From Bactrocera neohumeralis (Eukaryota > Arthropoda > Insecta > Diptera > Tephritidae), in assembly GCF_024586455.1 (NCBI RefSeq), contig NW_026089624.1:4183341-4247340 (forward strand): DNA of 64,000 bases. The letters are read 5' to 3'. Positions 54,644-64,000 of this stretch are shown here, in pieces. The notes below the pieces were generated by a model that did no database searches, had not been told where the DNA came from, and worked only from the letters and a program-made list of their open reading frames with translations. Within the stretch, counting starts at the first letter, position 1. The number at the start of each line of letters is the position of its first letter. Position numbers and translations under genes: made by a program.

Positions 54644-55790
54644 ACTAGCACATCCGGTCACACGTTGCTGTGGCAAAATTTTTTGTTATATTACATGAAC
54701 AAAATTTTCATGCTATTGAATTTGGTAAGAGTTAGTACAAAAGAATTACTTTAAAAATATTTGTTTTTTTATTTAAATTTCTAACAAATGGTTTTAAATA
54801 TTTAAGAATAATATTCAATATTTTGAATTATCAATAATTTTAATCTCAATTTAATTTAGCTTTAATTAGTGCACAATATTTTTGGTTAATCCGTTTTTAG
54901 CTAACACAAATAGATTCGGCGGGATTCCTACATGTGAACATGCAACGTATATGTAGTTCATGAGAAAACCATGGCTTTTACAAATCTAAACCACAAAAGA
55001 AAATTTTTTGACCTTGAGATTTATTTATCGTCATTGCAAAAGCTAAACGAAATTCTTCTGAAGGGTATCGTAGAATCCGATGGTATCATTGGAATACGTA
55101 GCAACAGGACCACTTCACCTTTAAATTTTTTAGATAATATGGTTCCTTCAAGAATATTTCCGGTGATCTTTTTGATAGCCAAACTCGCACCATTGCATAA
55201 TCGAGGTGGATTCAAATTCCGCAGATGTAATAGGTGAAGCATTCTTTAATCGAAGATTATGTGGTGGCATTCCGGGTATATCAAGTGAATTTAAAATTTC
55301 AATTGGAACCCTTGCACTTTCATTTTCATTAAGAACAGTAAAGATTGATTTAAAAGACTTCAGATCGCATGGTAACAACTGTTGTATTTGAAAGTTAATT
55401 TCGTCAACATCAACATTTTTGGCTGACAAAATAGCCCGCTCACTGAGCCAGTTATGATTCATGTAATTACTCTGTATATTCGGAAAAATACTCTGAATCC
55501 ATTAATTTTTTTCCTCAAGAACAGCGCATAAGTTATTTGGCAGTTTAATGCTGTTGAAACGCTTGAGGTCACATTTTTTCTGTGGCATTCGACTTAGAAT
55601 AATAATTTCAACGTTTAAATATTAAAAAAAACTCAAAACATGCTATTATAACACATTGAAATTGAGGAGTGCAAAATAATTTTTAATAGAAGTTGAATAA
55701 AAATAATTAAAATAAAAATATTTCCACAATTATTAAAAAATTATGGGGAGCTTTTTATAATATTTTCATTAATACTACTATATAGCATAT
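54644..55790 (-). pseudogene. Helitron helicase C-terminus with 3' end
   Basis: On the minus strand the right part reads NWLSERAILSAKNVDVDEIN, SLDIPGMPPHNLRLK, RNLNPPRLCNGASLAIKKI, an EGTILSKKFKGEVVLLLRIP segment, then SFSFCNDDKNKSQGQ (INKSQGQT motif). It ends with CCACAGCAACGTGTGACCGG and ATGTGCTAGT; the CACA...TGTG pair is the 3' hairpin and CTAGT the terminus at 54644. Rep and Walker motifs are missing. Confidence 0.8.
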
Positions 55791-55796
55791 TTTCCT

Positions 55797-56516
55797 AAGT
55801 GCTCACGTAAAATATCGTCGAGTGCACTTTGAAAAATTGATGGTGCATTTTTGAGACTGAATGGTAGTCTCGTGAATTCGTATTTTCTATTTTATGAAAA
55901 CCACTTTTAAGGTCTATCTCGGAAATTTACTTTTTCTTAGTTCTGAAAGTACGTTACTGATGTCGGGTATGGGATAACGATCAGGAATGGTGACGGTATT
56001 GAGTTTCCTGTAATCAATAACGAATCGATATTTTTTCTTTCCTGAAGCGTCAATTTTCCTTGGTACTATCCATACCGGAGAGTTATAAGGAGACCTTATG
56101 TTATTATCAAGAAGTTCCTGTATTTGTTTTACAACTTCATCTGTCAGGGAAATAGGATATGGGTAATACTATGCCGAATATATTGGCCTTTTGGTTGTAG
56201 TTCTAATTTCACCTTTTACGATGGTTGTGAATGTAAGCTTTTCGTTTGAGTCAGCAAATAAAGTTGAGTATTGTCTTTTTAAATTTCGATATGAAATTTT
56301 TCTTGTTCAGTCATGTGTTCTCTTCTGATGCCAATATTATTTAAGGAATTTGCAGATTGCTGTTTTATTTTAATTGTATAGTTATTGCAAATAGTCACAT
56401 AATTTTCTTTCGTATGAATGTTGGCGGATAGTTCCTTTAAGCTATCATTCCCTAATATTACGTCGAAGGATTTTGAAGGTGGCAATAAAAAGAATTTTAT
56501 ATTGAAATCGTTTTGT
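55797..56516 (-). pseudogene. Gypsy-type RT N-half and protease end
   Basis: On the minus strand: FNIKFFLLPPSKSFDVILG with the conserved ILG of the protease, then after about 90 residues the RT start (NIRSPYNSPVWIVPRKIDAS, RFVIDYRKLNTVTIPDR, YPIPDISNVLSEL). It ends at FTRLPFSLKNAPSIFQSALD and DILREHLG. Stops are present. It is the left part of the element whose upstream half lies at 61432-62600. Confidence 0.75.
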
Positions 56517-57088
56517 TTAACCTTAGAACACACACCCAGAAAATACCACGTAAACACACACCCGGGATACGTTTGTACCCGGGACCTTATTTTTCTGTTT
56601 TTTTAATGCTTATTCAACCGATTTCTATGATTTTTTTGTTTTGAAATGTATATTTTAATATGTAACAAGTATTTTGTCTTTTGTTTCATTCGAATATTCC
56701 TACTGGTTCCAGCGATATGGGCAAATAAAGTCAGGACATGCAACAGTGGATTTTTGTTTTTGTTGTTGTCCTGATAAATGCAAAACAAAATAATATAATT
56801 TATAATAATATACTTGTAGAGTAACAACGAATACACATTTTGGTTTTTATTTCATTGAAATATTCTACCTGGTTCAAAAGATATGTGCAAAAAAGTCGCG
56901 CAAGGTATGGGTACGTAGGTAGCAAATACACAACTGGGTTTTGTATTTTATATTCAGCTGCAAGGGTTGTTTTCACACGAGGTGTTGTTATAAATGCTGC
57001 CTGTTGATATTTTCATTATTGTTTTCGTGCTCAAAAGTGTAAGAAGTGAAAATAAATATAACTGAAACTATAAATAACTGGATACGAA

Positions 57089-58466
57089 ATGACTTCAAGA
57101 AGAAACGAATATTTATCAAGTGCAGCATATAGAAGGTAAAAAATGTAAAATAAGCAGCAATGTAAACATATACTATTTTTTTTTATTATGCAGGCTAACT
57201 GAGGAACAGCGAGAATCATATATACAATCTTTATTTGATGAAATTTGTGACGATGACGCTCCCTATGACTTTGACTCAGAAAATGAAGAAGAAATTCAAA
57301 TCAATGACATTGAAATTGCTGATGACAATGCTGAAGTTTCGCAAAGTGCCGCAGAAGTATTACCTGATTATGCGGACTATGAGGATGATGAAGAAGAAGA
57401 AGTAGAAGAAAATAATGAATTACCTGCTAGTGTCGAAAAATTTGTTACACGTGTTGGTACTGAGTGGATGAAAGAACCAAATGTAAGTCGTCAGGTACTC
57501 AGACAAAATATTATAAGAGAACGTTCTGGACCAGCTAGATGCACTGAAATGTTGTCAATAGAGCAAATATTCAAATGTTTCATGAACGTTGTAATGGCTG
57601 ATATAATTATGCGCCACACAAATAAGTTAGCAAAAGAAACTTATAATGCTTACAACAGTGCGCAACCAAACACAACTCCTAAGTCATGGACGCCTGTGTC
57701 AATAACAGAGCTGTATGCATTTTTTGGCATACTTATTATGACTGGTGCGAACCATGGCAATGGAGAACATGTTCGAGATTTATGGAGCGTCAAAAACTAT
57801 CCTTTATATCGCGCCACAATGGGAGTCAACCGTTTCTGTTCGATATTGCGGTTCCTAAGATTTGACGATAAAAACACTCGTGCAACACGCTTGACAAAAC
57901 AGCACCGATCAGTGAGTTGTGGACGATGATGAACAATAATCTTGCTGCACATTACAAGCCCAGCTCATGCTTGACGATTGATGAACAATTATTTCCTTAC
58001 CGTGGACGAACACGGTTTACGCAGTACATACCGTCAAAACCTGCTAAATATGGTGTCAAGGTTTGGTGGATTTGCGATGCCACAAATGCATATCCACTGC
58101 ATGGACATGCCTTGGAGAGCAAACAACAAGCGTAAGCAGATCCTGCGCAGCTTGGCTGAAGCATTGTGTATGCCCATTATTGAAGCCAGAGCCATAAATC
58201 GTCAAGTGACGCGAAATTTTTCGACTAAAATTGCTATTGAAGCATATTTCAACCGACCGGTGGAATCAATGGTGTCAACAGCACCATCAACATCTGCCGC
58301 AGCGCGCACGCCAAAACCTGTGTCCGGATCTTGCTATTTATGTTACACACAAGAGGAAAAACGCCGTAGAAAAACCAGAAAGCTGTGCGCCAAATGTAAG
58401 AAGCCAATGTGTCTTGAACATTCGGTCACATCAACAAATTGCTCTATTTGCCATGATTTTCCTTAG
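57089..58466 (+). pseudogene. piggyBac transposase, internally deleted
   Basis: DDE_Tnp_1_7 enzyme. ATG 57089, exon 1 to 57135, GT-AG intron of 58 bp, exon 2 from 57194. The N-terminus is strongly acidic (EDDEEEEVEENNE). The core has WTPVSITELYAFFGILIMTG, YPLYRATMGVNRFCSILRFL, a small deletion and frameshift near 57895, then SSCLTIDEQLFPYRGRTRF (first catalytic aspartate) and IPSKPAKYGVKVWWICD. A jump near 58130 removes the other two catalytic residues. The C-terminal cysteine-rich zinc domain (CYLC, CAKC, CLEH, CSIC) is intact. Confidence 0.85.
57136..57193 (+). other. Intron of the piggyBac gene
   Basis: AAG|GTAAAA...TATGCAG|GCTAAC. Splicing joins SSAAYR to RLTEEQRESY in frame. Confidence 0.65.
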
Positions 58467-58636
58467 ATATAAGATGCATTTTTATAATTTTTATAATAAA
58501 AGTCAATAATATAATGTGTGAAATGAATATTTTTAATTTTTCAAATAAAAAAATAATATAAAAAATGTTTTGTTTTGATCATTATGATAATTTTTACTAT
58601 TGGGGTACAAACGTATCCCGGGTGTGTGTTTACGTA

Positions 58637-61237
58637 GAGTAAGTTTGGGTATTGTGATATGGGTATAAGTTTTTCTACTATTACTTAAAATTTCATAAAC
58701 TAATACTTACAAAAATTATGCAATACTATTCCTTGCTTCATTGCGCAATATATCTCAAAGGGATATTTCGGTATCTCAAGTACTTTGAAAGATAACTCAA
58801 TTAATCTATGGATGGTCGAAAAAGCGACTTCGCCAAAATGTATGGGTAATGTGATATACTATGTCAGGTAAAGTGATATACTATATCACATTACCTATAA
58901 GCTTTCCTTAAAAAAATAAAATAAGAACGAATTGCTAAATAATACATTTATTAAAAACAAAAAAGCGACATTTTGTATTGTTGTAATATAATTCATTAAG
59001 AATAAAAAAAAAACATGACTATTCAAGTATGTACATAGAAACAATCAAGGATTCAAAAAAATGTGTACTGTTTTTAATTTTAAAATGTTTGGCAGGACTC
59101 GCAAACAAATATTGCTTGACGCTTAGGGAGACGTTTGCCCAAACTAAGTCGCATAGCAAACATGGTACCCAAGCAATACTTCCTTTATCCGTCTCAAAGT
59201 TTTTGTTGCAAAAAGCGCACGCAGTATCCTTACTAGGTGGTGTTTCCGCCCAACATTCCTCATCTGAACTGGGAAGATGCAAGCTTTTTTCCGACTCGCT
59301 CGAAGAAGTTTCCCTAGTTTTGGTTGCCCGTTGTGTTTTGGTTTTACGTGAATGCGGTATGTCTTTTACATTTCCTTTTTTCTTGCGCTTCTCAACATTT
59401 CTGATGCTTTCCTCCAAAAGCGCTTTATATGGTGATGTTGTTAACACTGTCGATTCTGATCGTTTGCCTCTGGAGCTGGTAGACAGTTTTAGCTTAGGCG
59501 GTTGGGATATCTGCCAAGGTGTGACGAAATTTTTCATCGCTGCCGACTTGTGCTGGCCACTGGTTCTTCTAAAAATATATCTTCTATAGGTTGAGTATCT
59601 TTCAGCGGATTTTCTTGGCGTTGCTCCATAAAATCACTTTCCTGGAAAATATTTTTATCAAAGGGATAGATGCCAGTGCATTTGAACCCATTAATTGCTA
59701 TCTGTGCCGTTTGAACTTTCAGATAAGCCTTTGAAAACAGCTCAACTACATCAAATTGTGTCACCTTTCGGCCTTGCTCTCGCATAAATCGTCTTATTTC
59801 GTCATTGTAATATGTTTTAAGAGGACCCATAAATGCTTTATCTAAGGGTTGCATTTTGTGTGTACAATGAGGTGGCAATGATAAGATAATGACGCCATTT
59901 TGACGAGCCTTATCCAAAACATCAACATGTCGCGTATGACTGTAGTGGTGATCTAAAATAAGCAAGATTGGGTTCTCCTTTGATGGATTAGTGAATCGCA
60001 AAAAGTGATCAAACCACGCGGTAAATATTGGTATTTGTATCCATCCCGATATGTGACAAGCAGAATCGGAACCAGGGGGAGCATGTTTCATTAAAAGCGG
60101 AGGGAGATTTTTTCTTGGAAAAATGAAAAATGGTGGAACAAAGGCTCCTCCTGCGCTCATGCAGCTTATAACTGTTATGAGAGATCCTCTTTCTGCTGAA
60201 GTCATGCAACCAATTTGCCTTTTGCCTTTTGCTGCTAAAATTTTTGGCTGCTTACTTTGCACGATAGACACTCCTGTCTCATCAACATTCCATATTCTAG
60301 TTGCAGAAAATTTATGCTTCTCAAACTCCTGCTCCAATAAATTATAGAACTTGCTCACATTTTCCACATTGAATCCTTTGATTCTCTCGATTGAGGTACC
60401 TGTGGCAGAGCGTAAACTTATTTCCGTTTTATGTCTATTTAGAAAGCTACGCAACCAATCTTTTCCAGCGCATTCCCTGATTATGGAAAATGGGTTCTCA
60501 ATATTATTTCGCTTTGCTAATTGAAATGCAAGCGAACGCACATCACTTCTAGTGAGCCCCCAAAACTTTGCCTCCATTTCTCTCAAATATCTTATCGCTG
60601 CGGGCAGCTCTTTGCAAGGTTGCAAATGGGACACCATACGTTTTCGATGCCAGAAGTATTCCCATCTTTTCGGCTCTTACAGCCTGTATGGCTTTTTTCA
60701 TGTTTTCTGCATTCCACTTACGAATTTCCCCTTTCTTCGGCATTGCGAAAAACTATAATTTAAGAAGAGTATTACTTTTACCTACAAGATACGTTGTATG
60801 ATATTATGTTTTGTTTAATATGATATACTATATCACAATGGACAACATTGACTATATCACTTTAGCCAAACTCGAGTTTGAAATAATAAAATATTTGTTT
60901 CAAAAAAAAATATTTATTTGGGCTAAAAATTACCTGAATTACGGTTAATTATATTAACGAAAGATCAAGAAAAAATTACTAGAATTCTAAAATATGAATT
61001 AAACTCTGAATAATCCTTTGTCGAAACGCCCGTTGAAATAATGGTGACCGCACTACTATAAACTTTTTGGCACACTGAGAGCAAACGAAGTGTTCAGTAG
61101 CACGCGCAGCTTTCCAGCAACAGTTTTTTACAGTTGCTTTTGTATTCTCGGAAAGATTCATATCAAAACATGAATAGTTTACGAAATATGCTGGCATATC
61201 ACATTGCACACCCATATCACAATACCCCAACTTACTC
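58637..61237 (-). mobile_element. pogo/Jerky-like transposon, TA target
   Basis: GAGTAAGTTTGGGTATTGTG at the left and, inverted, GAGTAAGTTGGGGTATTGTG at the right continue to ATATGGGT, about 28 bp of terminal repeat. TA flanks both ends (58635-58636, 61238-61239). Words such as GATATACTATATCACA recur inside both arms (58850-58890 and 60820-60860). It carries a nearly full-length transposase on the minus strand. Confidence 0.9.
59019..60743 (-). pseudogene. pogo-like DDE transposase with C-terminal zinc finger
   Basis: From ATG 60743: a psq-type helix-turn-helix (MPKKGEIRKWNAENMKKAIQ to YGVPFATLQ). After a short deletion and frameshift near 60620 come KFWGLTRSDVRSLAFQLAKR, DWLRSFLNRH, WNVDETGVS (first catalytic aspartate), LLILDHHYSHTRHVDVL (second) and LPPHCTHKMQPLDKAFMGPL (third). 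The tail has GFKCTGIYPFD. A one-base frameshift at 59535 leads into a basic/serine-rich tail with CAFCNKNF...CLLC. Only two breaks in about 570 residues suggest recent loss of function. Confidence 0.85.
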
Positions 61238-61431
61238 TATATAATGTGTTTGGAAGGCTGTACCTCCTGAACCAATGGTCCGATCTGGTTCAAATTTTAA
61301 ATTTGAACTCAAAACTAAATAATCTTCCTAGATCTGAAGTTAGCGGTTTAGAGATATAGCGGTTCAAAAGTTACAACACTTCAAAGTTGAAAGTGGATAC
61401 ATTTGTACCCGAGTGTGTGTTCTGGGGTTAA

Positions 61432-62300
61432 ATAAATTTACCATTGTATAGTGAGTTATCTTAACATTACCTGCTATTGAATTTACGTAGAATATATATT
61501 TATTAGGAATGGGTTTTTGAACATGTTTTGGTTGTATGTAATTTCTGTTCGAGCCAGTATCGATAAGGAATTTGAGCAATTTACCGATAGTTGTTCTGCA
61601 CTCGAAATATGGAAGTGATGAATTGTTTAGTCTAAAAAAATGTACGTCTGTAAAGTCTTCAGATTCATTAGGAAATGTCTCGTTTATAAGCTTTGTTTTG
61701 TTCGTGTATTCAATTAATGTCTGTTCATAATTATCCTCTTCGTTTTCGATTTCTGAACTATTGATGTGAAAATTTCTTTGTAGTTTTGGTGAATTTTGAT
61801 TATTGGAAAATCCACTGGTTGGTCTTTTCCCTGCGTATATCCATAGGTTGAGGTGGTGCTGCTTGGTTAGAATACCCTTTGAGGTATTTGTGGCGAGTGA
61901 AATGGTTAAGGATAACCTCGATATTGGTTAAATGTGTTGGGATGTGAACAATAGGAGAAAAATGTTGGTGAGCTTGTGTCAGGAACCTTGTCTAGTTCAT
62001 CAATATTTTGCCTATATTCGCTATTAATTACTTCATCTGTACAGCTAAGTTCGTTATGTTTAGTTTGCCTGATGTGATCGGTGAGGCATACACTTCTCAC
62101 ATTCTTCTATTCAGAGCTTCTAATTCTGGTATTGCGTTTACTTGCTCTATAATTGGTGTATTAGCAGGAGAGGGTGCGGATGGGATATTTATTATTGGTG
62201 GACGAATAAGGTTGCTTGGGTTAGTCATTTCGATTATTTATTTGATTATATTTTTATTTTATTAATTTTGTATTGTTTTTTGGTATATTGGTATTTATTG
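61432..62300 (-). pseudogene. Gypsy-type gag end and protease start
   Basis: On the minus strand KFLIDTGSNRNYIQP is the aspartic protease active site with D-T-G intact. The protease reading frame stops being viral exactly at the TTAA where piggyBac entered and resumes on the other side. Upstream, SPTFFSYCSHPNTFNQYRGY and other short stretches are gag remnants with stops. This is an old, split copy. Confidence 0.75.
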
Positions 62301-62308
62301 TAAGAACC

Positions 62309-62521
62309 GGAGGGTCTCCCGAAGGTGGTGAATCGCGGCCTTTTTAAGTATTTTTAGTTATAGCTGTATAAGCCTCTAAAATGGTTATTATTGTTTTTTT
62401 ATTTCGAATTATATCCGACCACTGGAGGGTCCCCACGAAGGTGGTGAATCGCAGAGACGTTTTAAGTCAAAAAGTGGCTATGTTTGATCTCTGTAGGGTT
62501 TCCCCGAAGGTGGTGAATCGC
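62309..62521 (-). repeat. Three copies of a 29-bp motif in the element leader
   Basis: GAAGGTGGTGAATCGC, preceded by GGAGGGTxxCCC-type sequence, occurs at 62309-62337, 62424-62452 and 62493-62521. The flanking words (GATCTCTG, CAAAGATATTTA or CAGAGACGTTTTA) are partly shared, so these are diverged tandem units of unequal spacing (115 and 69 bases). They lie upstream of gag of a minus-strand gypsy-type element. Confidence 0.75.
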
Positions 62522-62606
62522 AAAGATATTTAGTTTGAATTTGATTCTAAGGACTAGAAGTTTCTTTTTTGTGTGGTGTTATTTTATATTGATTTTCAAC
62601 ATAATA

Positions 62607-63148
62607 ATGGGTTGTCAAAAAAGTCTTGCGGTATTTTCGCTAGTTGGCGCTGAAAGCGTGTAGTTCTAGTTTTATTCGTCGCATGGGGTCATGCTATACC
62701 TTTTTGGAAAGCTCATTTCACGCTAACACGTGTTTGATTGATTGTCGTTTCTTTTAAGTCGTTCGTGAGTTATAGCGTCGCAAACATGGAGCAAAATAAA
62801 GAGAAAATACGGCATATTTTACAGTACTACTACGATAAAGGCAAAAATGCATCTCAAGCCGCCAATAAAATTTGTGCAGTTTATGGACCCGATACAGTTT
62901 CCATTTCCACCGCACAACGATGGTTTCAACGTTTTCGTTCTAGTGTAGAGGTGGTCGAAGATGCGCCACGCTCAGGAAGGCCTGTGGTCGAAAATTGCGA
63001 TAAAATCGCTGAATTGGTCGAAAGAGACCGGCATAGTAGCAGCCGTAGCATGGGTCAAGAGCTGGGCATTTGTCATCAAAAATTCATTTCAATTTCAATA
63101 AAAAAAAAAATTCAATAAAAATACCGCAAGACTTTTTCGACAACCCAT
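62607..63148 (+). mobile_element. Deleted mariner, 542 bp, near-perfect ends
   Basis: ATGGGTTGTCAAAAAAGTCT at the left and, inverted, ATGGGTTGTCGAAAAAGTCT at the right continue through TGCGGTATTTT. There is one difference in about 31 bases. TA flanks both sides (62605-62606, 63149-63150). It has lost the catalytic two thirds of the transposase by internal deletion but could still be moved by an intact enzyme elsewhere in the genome. Confidence 0.93.
62786..63118 (+). pseudogene. Mariner transposase DNA-binding domain only
   Basis: 110 residues from ATG 62786: MEQNKEKIRHILQYYYDKGK, then NASQAANKICAVYGPD, STAQRWFQRFRSS and EDAPRSGRPVV, the paired helix-turn-helix region of SETMAR-like mariners including the GRP AT-hook-type link. 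After SSRSMGQELGICHQ the frame runs into FISISIKKK from the deletion joint. Catalytic aspartates are absent. The reading frame itself is unbroken. Confidence 0.85.
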
Positions 63149-64000
63149 TATTATAATTTTAGTTTATAATTGCATTTTATTTTATTATAACGATTATTTT
63201 ATAGTTTTTTTTTTAGTTCGTTAGCTAAATTTGCTTTTATTTTATATTGAATCTAAATATATATTTCTTTATAAATCTATATAAGTAGTAGGATAGGAAG
63301 TTTTTTCCTTTTTTTAAAGTTTTAGTTATAACTAACCTTTATATAATTTTTCGTTTTTATTTTTTTGTGTTCAACTAAAATTTTCCGCATACACTTTTTG
63401 TGAAATGAACAACAACAACTGATAAATGACGTTTTTTTCACTTTTCACTTAATTAGTTAATTGAATTAAATCAAAATGTAATCAGAATTATAATTCTTAA
63501 AATTAACATCTTACATTAAAACGTGCATGACTGGAAGAAGTGTCCCGTTTAATCGTTTCGTCTTTACTAAGGTTCCCCCGATGGCCACTTTCTCGCACGC
63601 TTCTATATATCTATGAGGATGTCTGAAAAAATTCTACTGCAAGCTCCTTCAGGCTGTATGATGAAGTGATTCTCCAATTCATTAGGCGCCAGTTAACTTA
63701 TATTGAGTTTACTTTTTCTTTTTATTTACAATTTTATTTATCTGTGTAAACATTTTGTCAGGCACTGTACAAGTTAAGTATTTAATTTTAATTTTTATAT
63801 TTTTGGAGTAATATCCAACTAGTGCAGTAAACAGCCGAATTAAAAGTGAAACTTAAATCTAAGCTTATATTATCACCAACTTAATATTTTAAGCGCCGAC
63901 AGAGCGAGACGTCGGCAGCGACGCATATTGTTAGTGGCGTTCTAGTAGCGTCATTAAATTCCTTAATTGTAGTTTGATGTTCTTGTAGTGGGTAGCGGTA
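63149..64000. other. AT-rich leader or flank
   Basis: No gene. It probably continues the gypsy-type leader beyond the mariner. A GCCGACAGAGCGAGACGTCGGC hairpin-like pair lies at about 63895-63915. No LTR boundary, primer site or coding frame could be fixed before the window ends. Confidence 0.35.

Larger units (their letters stand above)
56521..61427 (+). mobile_element. piggyBac transposon with TTAA target copies
   Basis: TTAA is on both sides (56517-56520 and 61428-61431). The left end reads CCTTAGAACACACACCC; the right, inverted, CCCCAGAACACACACTC. A longer subterminal inverted repeat (AAACACACACCCGGGATACG, then TTTGTACCC) lies at 56550-56582 on the left and 58610-58633 on the right. A pogo-like element is inserted inside the right arm. 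The target is the protease coding region of a gypsy-type element. Confidence 0.88.

Noticed and set aside
59029..59589. Plus-strand 186-residue ORF
   Set aside because: Antisense to the pogo-like transposase C-terminus, which has clear motifs on the other strand.
62309..62521. CRISPR array
   Set aside because: Three repeats at unequal spacing (115 and 69), diverged flanks that are themselves partly repeated, and a fly genome context.

Overview
This window looks like repeat-dominated heterochromatin or intergenic DNA from a fly (Diptera, Brachycera; a tephritid fruit fly is my best guess). It is AT-rich. Its coding capacity is almost entirely transposon-derived, with short fly-type introns, CAAAATG-like start contexts, mariner, hAT, piggyBac, Helitron, errantivirus (gypsy) and BEL elements, and a craniofacial-development-protein-2-like LINE family. 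I find no convincing conserved single-copy host gene, no rRNA, no true tRNA and no CRISPR. The species call is inference. A 100-N assembly gap lies at 17587-17686.

Layout. 1-1060 holds decayed BEL/Pao remains. 3050-4347 is the first of seven copies (A-G) of one RTE-like LINE family; the others are at 20058, 25650, 27018, 44421, 49113 and 53396. 4612-5190 is a Helitron scrap and 5597-6530 a dispersed repeat. 6732-10290 is a candidate two-gene mobile element: a multi-exon SAMD3-like gene, a truncated C2H2 gene and 93-bp tandem repeats. Then come a Helitron helicase fragment cut by a hAT end, a hAT transposase, a tRNA-headed SINE, a gypsy fragment, an inverted Helitron, a 154-bp tandem array, the gap, and a small zinc-ribbon ORF. 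21310-22633 is a short LTR retrotransposon with matching CGCG target duplications. 23045-29915 holds scraps of piggyBac, jockey-type LINE and Tc1/mariner elements plus a 323-bp MITE.

The most orderly part is a nest on 29920-44115. An errantivirus on the minus strand is split in its protease region by a hAT element (32943-42432) with a perfect 8-bp duplication CTATATAG. The hAT carries a nearly complete Helitron (33062-38488) and a second Helitron 5' end (38489-39998). The second Helitron in turn carries a Tigger-type element (38566-39812) flanked by TA.

A second nest is at 55797-62600. Another minus-strand gypsy-type element is split in its protease by a piggyBac element (56521-61427, TTAA on both sides). 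The piggyBac contains a pogo/Jerky-like element (58637-61237, TA on both sides). A 542-bp mariner with near-perfect ends (62607-63148) sits in the leader of this second gypsy-type element.

The genes do not form a host pathway. They are a stratified record of transposition in which target-site duplications give the order of insertion. Most coding sequences carry frameshifts, stops or internal deletions. The best preserved are the endonuclease ORF of LINE copy F, the Helitron Rep/helicase, the pogo-like transposase and the SAMD3-like gene.
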